Shown in pieces: positions 10,977 through 22,756 of a stretch of 64,000 nucleotides of DNA. Below the pieces are notes generated by a model. That model was not told the DNA's origin, ran no database searches, and worked only from the letters and a program-made list of their open reading frames with translations. The translations under genes and the position numbers were made by a program. Numbering within the stretch: position 1 is the first letter of the stretch; the number at the start of each line of letters is the position of its first letter. The stretch comes from Ipomoea triloba (taxonomy: Eukaryota > Streptophyta > Magnoliopsida > Solanales > Convolvulaceae), in the NCBI RefSeq assembly GCF_003576645.1, contig NC_044924.1, forward strand, positions 26,489,740-26,553,739. The letters are read 5' to 3'.

Positions 10977-12297
10977 TGGCTCATCTAGGCTCTTTTACCC
11001 CTTAAATTCTTTGCAAATTCGGAACTTTTTATTTTCTAAAAACAAAATAGACTATATATGGTTAGTTAACTTTTCTATTTATTTATTTTATTATTTTAGT
11101 TGGTTATGACAAACTAAATTTCACCACTTCCCTCCGACCCACCAAAAAAAATAAATTATTCGCCACTTTTTTTTTGGTTCAAAATCTTTACAGAAATAAA
11201 ATTTTCCTTTATTGTTAAATACTCACCAAATTCATGAACCATAAAAATAGACAAATTAAAAATAACGATAGATATGCACAAACAATTTTACTCACAAATT
11301 TGAATATTAATTTGTGTTAGAGTCACCTAATTCACTAGTAATTAAATCACTTTAATATTTTAACATACATATGAAAATATGATCTATGAGTAGAGTTTTC
11401 CTCTTTAGGTAAACTATTCATTTCTTCACATTAAGCATACCAATACATTGCTCAATTTTACAATTTATGTTTTTGTCTATTTAGTACGTCTATGATGGAT
11501 TATCACACAATGCACATAAGGAATTTTAATTAAGGGGTGTGTGCATGCATTTACATCAAATTTTTAACTATAAATTAAAATCCTTGCCCCTTTCTAATAA
11601 AATATGTAGAGTTAATATATATACAAGGAAATATGAAAATAAGAGTGATTATTGAAGGAAATTCATATCCAAGGGTTACATAGAACGGTAACCAGAAATT
11701 AAAATCTTTGCCCCTTTCTAATAAGCTATAGAGAGTTCCTATATAGGGAATTGAGAGAAATATGAAAATAAGAGTAATTGGAAAAAGAGATTCAGATCCA
11801 AGGCTTATATGGAAATATATTTTCTGTGTAGTTAGTATCCGTAATCTTGTGACATTTGACCGTTGCTTCAACGGTTATTCTTATCTGAAAAATTATAACG
11901 TTGTTGCTTAAACGGTTATTCTTATCTGAAAAATTATAACGTTCTTGTTTCAACGGTTATTCTTATTCGAAAAATTATAACGAACGTTGCTGTTTCACCA
12001 GCTAAATATGATGCAATGGTGAAAAATAATACCGCTCAACGGCTTAATATTAAGTACGTGATGATAAATTCATGCTTATTTAAAGAAAATCATACCGTTG
12101 TTTGATCTGCATTGGATAGATGTTAATTTAGAACGTAATGGCGAATATTCAGGCAATTTTTTTTATCTCCCTGTCCCACACACATTTATATAAAAACGTT
12201 ACCCTATTATTTACTCATCAGATCTAGGGTCTTATATATACCCTTCATTCGATCTTCAATTTTCTAATCTAACATAGTGAGCTGAGTGAGGGTCAAA

Positions 12298-12960
12298 ATG
12301 TGTCCTCGTCGTCCACCCGGAAATGCAAATCGTGCACCATCCTCTCTTTCCCATGGCCAATCCAAAGCCACCAAAGGTAAGCGTGGCCCTGCCTTCCCAT
12401 TGCCAAATCCTCGCTACTATAGCCTAGACCCGAATGTGGCTCAAACCATAAAGCCCAGAATTTTCCCCTTATACATTTCCAAAGCCAAAGACCTTTTAGG
12501 GCCAAACGTTGAGATTATCAATGCGAGTCATGAAATCTCAATCGTTGATCATTGCTCTGCCGAAGCCAATTCCTTAGAAGTCAGTGTACTATACACTACA
12601 ACTCGATCAAGTGCGACCTTCACTTTCCTCTCCACCCTTTCGTCTCAGAATTTCTGAACACCCATAAAATCATACCTGCTCGTTTTTCTGAATGTCTGTA
12701 AGGAATGCGATATTCTTCCCTCCCAGTCTCTCTTCCATTATTTGTTCACTGTTGAAATTGGCACAAAGGTTGAAACTCAGAGCTTCGTCACCATCTCCTC
12801 CCGTCGTGGTCTTAAATTTGTGACGAACCTTCCCTCCTCCCATAGTGGTTGGAAAGAAAGGTTTTTCGAAGTCCGACTCCCACGTGTTATCCATTTTCCC
12901 ATGCCAGAAGAAACGCCTGAACTTTTGTCCTATGCAAACGCAAGTGTTCCTCGCTCCTGA
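12298..12960 (+). pseudogene. Transposon ORF with PF04195-like domain, copy B
   Basis: Identical to 3490-4152, including the in-frame TGA (here 12655-12657). This copy continues beyond the point where contig 1 ended, into the (TA)n run at 13057. Confidence 0.6.
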
Positions 12961-13052
12961 AATTACTTAATATTGAGTGATGCATTTCTTAACATTGAGT
13001 GGTGTAAACCGCACCGACCGCACGGGAAGACACGGCCACACTTGATTATGAC

Positions 13053-13056
<4 letters not shown>

Positions 13057-13097
<41 letters not shown>

Positions 13098-13242
13098 CTC
13101 GCGAGCGGCTCGACGAGCCACGAACCTTATGACTGAATCTTTGTTCCCCTTCCCACTTTTTTTCACAATCTTCCTTATATTTATATCCATTACATTAATT
13201 AGTAATTTTTCTTGAACATTATGGCTGCTTGAATACCATATC

Positions 13243-13293
<51 letters not shown>

Positions 13294-13358
13294 GTTGTTG
13301 TTGTTATTATATTGTTATTGTTATTGTTATTGTTATTGTTATTATTATTGTTATTGTT
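13057..13358. repeat. (TA)n and (TTA)n/(TTATTG)n microsatellites
   Basis: A 40-bp TA run (13057-13096) is followed by a short unique stretch. From 13244 a TTA run passes into TTG and TTATTG repeats up to 13358. Confidence 0.95.
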
Positions 13359-14479
13359 ACAATATTACGTAAAATTAATAGTATTGAAGTGCTTTGGGCA
13401 AAAAGTTAAAATTGATGATTTATTTTTATTAATAGTATTAGGATTTTGTTTTTATTAATAGTATACGTTGCAGGAATATATGTACTATATTATTGCGATT
13501 AGTAATTTTAATTTAGAATTGTATTATGAATAGGAAAGTAGGAAAGAATATATTTTATTAGGAATTGTATTATCAAATTTTAATGTACTATCGTAGTACT
13601 AATAGGAATTGTATTACCATATTTTACAATATTACGCAAACATTAATAGCATAAGAGTGTTTTGGGCGCGAAGTTAAAATTGAGGATTTTGTTTTTATTA
13701 ATAGTATAGATATAGATTATAGATTACATTGCAGGGAACTATATGTACTATATTATTAAGATTAGTAATTTTAATCTATAATTGTATTACGAAAAGTAAA
13801 GTAGGGACGAATATATGTTATTAAGAATTGTATTACCATATTTTAATGTACAATTGTAGTATGAATAGAAATTGTATATATTATCCTAATTTTTACAATA
13901 TTACGCAAACATTAATAGTATAGGAGTGTTTCGGGCGGAAGTTCAAATTGATGATTTTGTTTTTATTAATGGTATAGATTACGTTGCAGGAAATATATGT
14001 ACTGCATTATTACGATTAGTAATTTTAATCTAGAATTGTATTACTAATAGGAATGTAGGAAAGAATATAATGTATTATGAATTGTATTACCATATTTTAA
14101 TATACAATTGTAGCACGAATTGAAATTGTAATACCATATTTTATAATATTACGCAAATCTTAATAGTAGAGGAGTATTTTGGACAGGAAGTTAAAATGGA
14201 AAATTTTGTTTTTATTAATAGTATATATAGATTACGTGTCAGCGAAATATATGTACTGTATCATTACGATTAATAATTTTAATTTAGAATTGTATTACGA
14301 ATTGGAAAGTAGAAAACAATATATATTGTATTTTGAATTGTATTACTATATTCTAATATACAATTATAGTACCAATTGAAATTCTATTACCATATTTTAT
14401 AATATTATGCAAATCTTAATAGTATAGGAGTGTTTTGGGCGGGAAGTTAAAATGAAAAATTTTATTTTTATTAATAGTA
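13359..14479 (+). repeat. Tandem repeat, 248-269 bp units, about 4.3 copies
   Basis: Units start with A(C/T)AATATTACG or close variants at 13359, 13626, 13895, 14143 and 14399. Each contains GTGTTTTGGGC-like, GTTTTTATTAATAGTATA and GAATTGTATTA segments. The last unit is cut at 14479 after TTAATAGTA, exactly where the Helitron-like terminus begins. The open frames inside are by-products of the repeat. Confidence 0.85.
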
Positions 14480-14510
14480 CTAGTTTTATACGCGCATTGC
14501 GCGAATGGGT
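14480..14510 (-). mobile_element. Helitron-like 3' terminus (CTAG plus hairpin)
   Basis: On the minus strand the sequence reads a GC-rich palindrome (CGCGCAATGCGCG, 14491-14503), a short AT spacer, then CTAG (14480-14483) followed by host T. Plant Helitrons end in this way and insert between A and T. The intact repeat units read TTAATAGTA followed by T, so the element sits exactly at an A/T site. The body would extend to higher coordinates; I could not find its 5' TC end. Confidence 0.55.
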
Positions 14511-15526
14511 TAATGGCCAATGTTTATATTTAAATAAATATTTGAAAGTATATCAATGCAAGATTATATAGGAGAAATTTATACATAGGTAATTGAACGT
14601 CAAATATATTTATTTAAATATGTAACTCAAAGTATATGAATCCAATATAATATATGAAATTAATTATAATTGTCGCTAAAATAAATATTTGCAACTTTAT
14701 AAAATCGATAGTCTAAATACTTACTTGGTCTAAAAATGATAGTCTAAATAAATACTACTTTTACTTTGAATTTTTTTAAGTATTCTTAATTTTCTTTTGA
14801 TTAACATTGTGAATACTTGGTATTAATCGTCAATCGAGTAGCTTCAAATTATTTTTTAAAAATTTTTTTTCATGGTATTAATAAAATACTTGGTAAATAA
14901 ATATATAACATTATTTTGTATTATAACTTTGATATTTAATTATAATATATTGTAAAAATAAGATAATGGACAATGTAATGAATATCAATTGATAAATTTG
15001 AATGTAAAGAATCTTTACATGGGAGAAAATAAAGGCAATATAACTAATGAAATTATTTCTCTTATTTAATTTAATTTTTTTATAATGAATAATTTTTTCA
15101 AATAAAGGTATTGTAAACATAATTCTTTTGAGAATGTAAACATAATTCTAAATTAAAGAAATACATTGTATCATTTTTTGTTGTAGCTACTAATTTATTT
15201 AAATTAATAAGAGTAAAATAGAGTGAGGAACTTAATTATACCAAATTTGATTGGGATGAGGTTCGAACCTTAGATCTTTCTTATAGAAATTAATGAGTAA
15301 GTTATAACGGAATATTAATGGAAAAGAGAATATTTAACGGAAAACTTATCGGATAATTATATACTTAAGGATGAATTAGGAAATCTCAAGGAAAAATATA
15401 AATCTAAACAATCTGAACCATCCATTTGATTAAATAATTTGACCGCCATTTTTTCTACCTATGTTACGCAATAAATCCTTCGTTCAATTCGTAGATTTAA
15501 TATTACAAACTAACAAATAAGTAATG
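14511..15526. other. AT-rich DNA, no gene seen; possible Helitron body
   Basis: There is no recognisable domain on either strand. The 69-codon minus frame near 15000 is low complexity. This may be the body of a non-autonomous Helitron. Confidence 0.4.
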
Positions 15527-16520
15527 TACAAGTGTTTCCGCTACACCTATACAAATGTAACGGATGAGGGTGACTGGAAAAGTATAGGCTTTCCGCAACA
15601 CCCGTTAAGGGGTTTTAGTGGAAAACATAAAATAATTTTAATTTGTTATTATTAGAAATAAATGCTTTCAAGCCAATATACCCTCAGACCTTAATTTTTC
15701 AAAAGCATTTAATAATCAGGGTAAATTTTGAAATTCACTTACACATGTTTTAAGCCTATCCACTTCGTTATCCTTCTCTCAAAAGGTTGAATCCCAAATC
15801 CGGCCCCACACCCGGGCCTAATAGAGCATTTAGGACAACGTAAACTACAGTAACTCCTTGTTGCACACAAAGGATTTGTCCAGTTTGGACCGAGTTTCGA
15901 GCATTTGTCTCATCTCCCAAATGTTGTCTACTAAACTAGTGAGCTAAACCGTGTGGGCAATCCATTTCCTTATCATGGTTCTACTTTTTGAAAATTTTCA
16001 AAGCCTTTAAACTTCCTTCACTAGTACAAAGGAGCACATCAACTACACATGTACAAGTGTTTCCGCTACACCTGTACAAATGTAGCGGATGAGGGTGACT
16101 GGAAAAGTATAGGCTTTCTGCAACACCTGTTATGAGGTTTTAGTGGAAAACATAAAATAATTTTAATTTTTTTTATAATTGAAAAGTATAGCTGATACCT
16201 CTTTGTTTTTTTTTTAATTATATATATATATGCAACTAATTTTAAAAAATATAAATATAAATTGTAAGTAAAATAAATAAATTTTTAATTACATCATAAT
16301 TATTTTAAATTTATAATATTAATATAGCTAAAGAAGGTTTTTAACTTGTTTTTCATGTGTAAAAATTATTTCCAGCCATTGAATATTAATATAGCTAAAG
16401 AAGCTGCACAATCACAGTAAGGGATGCAGAGACATTCTACACTAGTTACTCCACATGCAAAAACCACCCCAAACAATCTCTAAAAACTGAGTCATCAAAA
16501 AATTTCTCCCAATAAAACAA
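15527..16520 (+). repeat. CACTA-related segment, first copy of a dispersed duplication
   Basis: A block with TTTCCGCTACACCT, GTAGCGGATGAGGG and CTTTCCGCAACACC motifs occurs at 15527-15643, again at 16051-16168, and again near 23150. At 16019 the sequence CACTAGTACAAA matches the terminal repeat of the complete CACTA element at 18132. About 15655-16520 corresponds to 22757-23590, flanks included, so this is a segmental copy and not an independent insertion. No transposase is present. Confidence 0.65.
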
Positions 16521-16921
16521 CATCTGGGTTTGACTTTTCCATTTTATGAAGCTAACATTTATTCTATATATTGTTTTTAGGTTGTTGCATCAATGGATTG
16601 GCCTCATGTCAAAAAGTATAGAGGGCTTGTATGTAATTATCAGAGATGGAGTAAGTGAAGGACAAGACTGAAGTTTTGTTAGAAGAAATGGATGTGATTT
16701 TATTTTGGTATTGGTGTATTGCAGTGGACAAATTTCTGTAGGATTACAGTTCGTCTAATTTAGATGTGATTTTTGTGGGAACAAAATATTTATTTTTGTG
16801 TTTGTTAACATTGGGTTGGACTCAGGAGTGGGAATTTGATGCTTAACTTATTTGATGATAATATGTGCAGTGTTTGTGCTAGATTGCTAGCTGAGTGTCT
16901 AGATCTATGTTAGTCTGTAAG
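16521..16921. other. Unique DNA, no gene seen
   Basis: Short frames only. The segment separates the CACTA-related copy from the complete CACTA element. Confidence 0.4.
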
Positions 16922-16924
16922 TTG

Positions 16925-18132
16925 CACTACTACAAAAATGATCATATAAGCATATGTTTACACTACACCTCTTGATATAGATGTAGTGAAAAGTAGTAAA
17001 AAACAAAATAGTGACAATAATGTAAATATATACATAAGAATCCACTACACCTGTAAAAAGAAGGTGTAGCGAAAAATTAAATATTATTTTAATATTAAAT
17101 CTTCCGCAGCACCCACACCAAGCAGGTGCCGCGAAAAGCTATATATTAAAATAATATAAAACCTTCCGCGGCACCCACCCTTGATGGTGCCACGGAAAAT
17201 CAGCCAAATTAATACCCCAGGGTTGCTTACCAGATCTGCGCAACACCCTCACATCCTAAAAAACCCTTCTTCCTCCAATCGTACAAAGGATTCTGTTGGT
17301 CATCATTCAACAAATTCAGAGACTACAAAATGATGCCAAGAACCGTCTGCATGATCTAGTGAGTTGAAATTCTCTATTTTCTTTTTATTTGCTTTAATAA
17401 ATATGAACAAGTTGAGACTTCTTAATCCTATAAAGTTCATCAATCATTCATTGAGTGGTTAGGTTGTTGAGGTGATTTAACAGAAAAGGTTCTAGAAATT
17501 CAAAATCTTGAATCTCCCCTCTATGATTACAATTTTTCTTCTTCTTTTACCAAAATGATATTCAGTCTTAAATATTTATTTTATTTTATATTATATTTTT
17601 GTATCGGTTTTGCTGAGCAACAGTTGATCAAGCAGCTTGTAGATGCCGGGAATAAGCTTCGAACCTTAGCTTCAAAAGATGAGCTTTTGGTAAAACTTCA
17701 AGTGAGGCATCAAGAATTCAAAATTCTCTCTTTTATGTGTAGATGTGTAGTTTGTGCCTGCTGTGTCTTGAATTCGAAACTTGATATCAAAACCAGTGTA
17801 ATACTCTGTATCAAAATTCAAAACATGTGTAGTTTGTAACTGTTATATATATATATTTTAATTTTGAAAAAAGGTATCTGCTTCACCCACAGTGAGGTGG
17901 GTGACGCTGAAAACCATTATTAAAAAACATAAAAAAAGGTTTTCAGCGTCACCAACAGTGGGGTGGGTGATGCGGAAAACGATTATTAAAAAAAATAAAC
18001 ATACTTTTCGCGTCACCCTTTACGGTGACGCGGAAAATGCAGACTTTCAGAGTCACCTTAATCCACTACACCACTACAGGTGTAGCGGATACTCATTTAC
18101 AGATGTAGCGGATTTGCTTATTTGTACTAGTG
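16925..18132 (+). mobile_element. Non-autonomous CACTA (En/Spm-type) element, complete
   Basis: The left end is CACTACTACAAA and the right end is TTTGTACTAGTG, an inverted match at 11 of 12 positions. Both sides are flanked by TTG (16922-16924 and 18133-18135), the 3-bp target duplication typical of the superfamily. Subterminal sequence carries many GTGTAGCGGA / CCGCGGCACC / GCGTCACC-type motifs in both orientations, including a hairpin at about 17896-17959. The element is 1208 bp long and encodes no transposase. Its middle contains exon-like host sequence, described separately. Confidence 0.8.
17612..17701 (+). pseudogene. Captured exon fragment, possibly PDS5-like cohesion factor
   Basis: Inside the CACTA element the plus frame reads AEQQLIKQLVDAGNKLRTLA followed by SKDELLVKLQ, then a splice donor GTGAGG at 17702. 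The pattern resembles the N-terminal helix of plant PDS5 sister-chromatid cohesion proteins, but I rest this on memory of the family only. A second exon end lies just upstream (IQRLQNDAKNRLHDL, donor at 17359). Together they suggest transposon capture of a host gene. The frame is open on either side but hydrophobic low-complexity sequence replaces any start, so it is not a working gene. Confidence 0.4.
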
Positions 18133-18219
18133 TTGGTAGAGTATGCACAATGCACACGGAAACTGAAATGGGTGCAAACGGGTATACTTTGTAATTGCAC
18201 ACTGTAATCATACCAACGC

Positions 18220-19620
18220 GTGTTGAAACATATAATTCTGTTTTTTAATAAAGATGTAAAGTGGACCTTTTCATTTTAAATTAGTGGTTGTTTTAATAAA
18301 AAAGAGCAAGACAATGAAATTTGAAATAAAGAAGGGTAGGGGAGACATGTCACTTGAAAAAAATCCCTAATTTCCAAGTATTGTCATCTCTACATAAGAT
18401 ACGGTATAAATCAAATAAAAAGAGTTTTCCAAATACTATATTTCAATTTTACCTGAAATCTAGGCTAGGTTCGAAAAAGCAATTACATTGATTCACTGAT
18501 TCAATTGCGTTAGGAGCTAAGTAGTGATATGATTAAAAATTTCTACGATTAACGTTTTCTAGATTTCAACAATTGAAGGATACATTTAATTAATATCAGT
18601 GAGCATTGAAAAGGTGAACATTGGAGATTATGATCGACTAATGTCCATTCGAGTTGAAAAATTACGCATCGAGTTGCGTGCTACAATAAATTTCCACGCA
18701 TTCATCACAATATGAGTGTAAAATAAAAACGTTTTTTGAGCAATCGCTCTTTAGTTTGGAAAAGGATGGTATGCTCAATGTGCATATCTCGGGCAAAGTC
18801 TCTAATAACGAATGCATCCCAGAAAGGTGCCTCAATATAAAAAATATAAAAAAAAACTTCAATTGTAGAAATTTTTAATTAGAAAGCTGCATCCAAGGGG
18901 AGAATATTAAAAATTTCTACAATTGATGTTTTTTAGATTTCAACAATTAAAGAGTTTATTTAATTAAATAACGATGCATGTTGAAAAGCTGAACATTGGA
19001 GATTATGATGCATTAATGACCATCATATTCATTGTTGAAAAGATGAGCATGCATCGGAGGCCGTGCTACAAATAATTTCGATGCATTTTTTTACTAGATG
19101 AATGTATATTCAAATTTAGTGTCATGTAGGGGCAGAGTACCCAATCAGATCAGCTAAAGAGCTATTGGAAAAGGATGGTACGCTCAATGTGCATATCTCG
19201 GGCACAGTCTCTAATAATGAATGCATCCCAGAAAGGCGCCTCAATATAAAAAATATAATTAAAAAAAAACTGTAGAAAATGTTAATCAGAAAGGTGTATC
19301 CAAGAGGAGAATATTAAAAATTTCTACAATTGACGTTTTCTAGATTTCTGCAATTAAAGTCTGTGTTTAATTGAATAATGGTACATGTTGAAAAGCTGAG
19401 CATGGGAGACTGTGATGCATTAATGTCTATCCATGTTGAAAAGATGAGCATCAGAGAACGTTATATAAATGGAGTAAAACAACCAATGTAATGTTAGTTA
19501 TAACAATTCTAACCTCCTTTCACGTTTTGCATCTATTTCGTGAGTGAGTTCTGCTTCCGCTGCTGTTAAAAAAAACAAATGTTTACCTTTCAAGACAATA
19601 CAAAGAACTTAAGTCCATAG
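18220..19620 (+). repeat. R1 repeat family, forward copies
   Basis: The segment contains at least two copies of the R1 core, which reads GGTATGCTCAATGTGCATAT then CTCGGGCA and AATGCATCCCAGAAAGGTGC, near 18770 and 19180. The accompanying modules are TTTCTAGATTTCAACAATT-like and GTTGAAAAG(C/A)TGAGCAT-like. An exon-like minus-strand module lies at about 19500-19565. The minus frames over the core (MHSLLETLPEICTLS...) recur with the repeat and are not supported as genes. Confidence 0.75.
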
Positions 19621-20225
19621 AGGAAATATAAGGTGTTATTGCTAAGCAAATTAAAATTGGTTCATGTAAGGCCTTATTGAAATGTCATAATTTTATTTAG
19701 ACCATGTTAATCTTTATTTGTATTTAAATTTAAAACAACTAATTAAAAATTTCTAGTAATGGTTTTTTATTAAATTTTGTCATTAAGATGTTCTCAATAG
19801 GGAGATGATTAAAAATTTCTACAATTTGACGTTTTCTATAATTTTCTACTCTTATAATTTTTTTAAAAAAGAAATTAAAAAGTATACATATTTTAATCCG
19901 AATTTTCTTCTTTGTTTTTGTTGAAAAAAAAAAAGTACCATACGAAAAAATACAACAAAGGTTAAGATTGAGGTAATTTGTTTACATTAAATTCAATTAT
20001 ATACTTAAATCGTCATATAGTTAAAAACGCGTGAATATTGATTACAATGCACTGTTCTAATGCTTAACTTTTCCATACAAACGTCTCTCAATTGTGAAAT
20101 CTAAAAAGAAAAAAGTTAATAGTTTGAATTTTTTAATTGATTGTACTAAATTTAAAATTAAAATAAAGATTTACTTGGTTTAAAGAAATTTTTGCCACTT
20201 TTGAAATAATTTAGCTAAGCAGTAG

Positions 20226-20985
20226 CATGGCACTTTTTCCCCCTATGTTATGTGCTTATAACACTTTTTCCCCCTGTGTTATTAAAGTAACAGTTTTTCC
20301 CCCTCAGTTATTTTTAAAAGTGGTAGTTTTCTCCCTTGTAATATTAAATTGACATTTTTTCCCTTAAAAATAACCATTTCATTTATTTTTATTCTCCAAC
20401 CAATTATTACTAATATGTATGGAAGATCACAGTTCGATACGAACCTAATCGAACACTGTAGCAATTGAACTTAAATAGTATAGACGGTTACGGTTACGAT
20501 TCAGAACCGAAAAAATAAAATAAAATAATTGTTGAATTTAGACTATTTTTAAATTAGAAATAAAATTATAAAAATAAATAAATAAATAAGTTTTGATTGG
20601 CGGTTCAAAATCGAAATTGGAACCGAACCGTACCGATTTATCAAAATAAGTGTTTGATCATTTTTACTATATATGACTGTGGTTAAGTTCCGGTTCACGG
20701 TTCAACAATTATTTAATTTTATTTTTTTCGGTTATGAATCGTAACCAGAACCGTCCATACTATTTCGGTATGATTGCAAAAGTGTTTGGTTAGTTCGAAC
20801 TGAATCGTGATCATCCATACCTATAAGTAACAATTTGTTGGAGAAGAAAAATAATTTAAATAATTATTTTTAAGGGTAACAATGTCAATTTAACATTTCA
20901 GAGGGAAAAACTGCCGCTTTAATAACACAGGGGGAAAAAAGTACTATAAACACATAACATAGGGGGAAAAAGTGTCATTTTCCCT
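20226..20985. mobile_element. Fold-back (long inverted repeat) element
   Basis: The left arm starts CACTTTTTCCCCCTATGTTA and the right arm is its inverted counterpart, ending TAACATAGGGGGAAAAAGTG. Similarity continues inwards through TTTTTCCCCCTCAGTT, TTAAATTGACATT and TCTCCAACCAATT-like segments to a GAACCG-rich centre. The whole 760 bp is close to a palindrome. There is no coding content. Exact ends and target duplication are not clear. Confidence 0.75.
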
Positions 20986-21221
20986 ATCTATATTTACCTA
21001 TAATAGTGGTGCCCAATCAAATCAAGCCTAAAAGGTTAAATCTAAACTATGCACGAGATATGCACATTGAGCATACCATCCTTTGCCAATAGCTCTTTAG
21101 CTGATCCTACTCTGCTGTTGCACTCATCTTGTTAAAAATGCGTGGAAATTGATTATAACACGCTTCCCGATGCTCATGCTTTCAACATGGATGGATATTA
21201 ATTACATTACAGTTTTTAATA

Positions 21222-22165
21222 GGGTGTTGCTATTCCTACCACCCATGGTGCAAATAACATTGAAATTCACAACAGATTGCAAATTTCAATAACTTTATAG
21301 GTGGTTTAAATAGCAATAATGTATAAATATAGCTATTTATACCACCATGGTCAACTGTATTAATTACACAAAGAAAAAGGTATTGGAATCAGAGTTTTTT
21401 TTTTTTAAAAAAAAGGTGTTGGAATTAGAGTTTTTTTTTTTAAAGGTATTAGAATGGAATGAATATTATTTAAACAAAATTAAATTGAATAACAATTTAA
21501 AATTTTAAAAACTATATATATAAACAAAAAAAAACAAAACAAAACAAAACAGAGCAACCCCTCGCCGGAGGGATTGCTCCGTTTTTGTTTTTGTTTTTTT
21601 TTTTTTAATTTTTAAATAGATATTTATTTTAATTTAATTAAATAATATTTTTAATTTCAATACCTTTTTTTTTAATGGATTGAAATAGAATGAAAATTTT
21701 CCTTTTATATTTTATTTTGATGTTAATGTGTTTTTACTATTTTTAGCTACTGAAAATTAATTTATTATATTATTATAATAAGGTAAAATAATACATACAA
21801 AAAATTTAAGTTATAAAGAATATCACGAAAATTTATTAAACATTAGATACTACAAAAAATAATTAAAAATTATTATACACAAAATTATTATACTATCACA
21901 ATTTGAAATAATAAAAATAAATATTTTAAATATTTAATTACAAAATATTATAAAAAAAAAATTATTATTCTATCACAATTAAAAATATAAATAAATAATA
22001 AATAAATAAATAAATAATAAATATTTTAAATAGAAAACATAATGTTTGACCAACTTTAATGAAGGTGGTGTAAATAGCAAATTCTATTTACACCACCTAT
22101 AAAGATATCAAACCTATTAAATGGTGGTGTAATTAGAATTTTGGGTGGTACAAATAGAATTACCA
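21222..22165. mobile_element. TIR element (MULE- or hAT-like, non-autonomous)
   Basis: The left end GGGTGTTGCTATTCCTACCA and the inverted right end match at 18 of 24 positions, both reaching TACCACCCA. TTTTAATA lies on both sides (21214-21221 and 22166-22173), an 8-bp target duplication, so hAT (8 bp) or MULE (8-9 bp) both fit. It encodes nothing. Two internal hairpins lie at about 21524-21606 and 22063-22098. Confidence 0.7.
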
Positions 22166-22487
22166 TTTTAATAATGAACTTTTCAATAGGCATCGATATT
22201 AATTAAAACACATCCTTCAATGTTTTGCATTTCAAAAGAAAGGTACCTCAATTGTAAAAATCTAGAAAACTTCAATTGTAGAAATTTTTAATAGTCTCCC
22301 TATTGACCTTCTACATTTCAGGTAAAATGAAAATGTGGTATTTGATAAACTCTATTTATTTGAATTATATCTTATTTGTTAGTGGAATAACATGGATCCT
22401 CATCAAGTTTCAACAACCTTCTGGCTCGAAAAAGTATTAGTGTCTGTTAATAAACCCAAAAACGATTTCATCAGGAAGAGCACAACT

Positions 22488-22509
22488 AAGTAACATAAGG
22501 TGTTTCCTC

Positions 22510-22541
<32 letters not shown>

Positions 22542-22552
22542 CATAAGGTGTT
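22488..22552 (+). mobile_element. Tail-only retroposon insertion with 17-bp duplication
   Basis: AAGTAACATAAGGTGTT occurs at 22488-22504 and 22536-22552. Between them are only TCCTC and about 26 A residues. This is the expected product of target-primed reverse transcription that stopped within the poly(A) tail. Confidence 0.75.
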
Positions 22553-22756
22553 CAAAGGAACCGTAATAAGAGTTTGGGAAGACAGCAAATGTAAAAAATA
22601 CATAAACTAGGAGTAGCAAAGGTTGGAGAACAAATGTTTGAAAAAGGTCTACTACTCATACACGAGAAAATCAAAATTCACGTCAAGTACTGTACTCTAG
22701 CATGTTTTGGATTAAATGCATAGTTTGGGAAATGTTTTTAAATGTCAACATTTAAT

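Larger units (their letters stand above)
8809..13056 (+). repeat. Second copy of 1-4248 (offset 8808)
   Basis: Every open frame and landmark of 1-4248 recurs at +8808. The only difference I noticed is C at 102 against T at 8910. It contains the LTR, LINE, tail-only insertion (10884-10991), 124-bp and 41-bp repeats (from 11572 and 11862) and the transposon ORF. See junction 1 for why this is probably an assembly artefact. Confidence 0.95.
19960..22330 (-). repeat. Inverted R1 unit with two nested insertions
   Basis: Sequence on the minus strand matches R1 as seen near 28060-28680. The core appears inverted at about 21050-21095 (GCACGAGATATGCACATTGA). The unit is interrupted by the fold-back element at 20226-20985 and by the TIR element at 21222-22165. 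With both removed, the R1 sequence is continuous. Confidence 0.7.

Noticed and set aside
18662..18862. Minus-strand frames beginning MHSLLETLPEICT or MHQLLETLPEICT in several R1 copies
   Set aside because: The frame recurs with the repeat but ends at varied points. The extent differs between copies and no start context or domain supports a gene.
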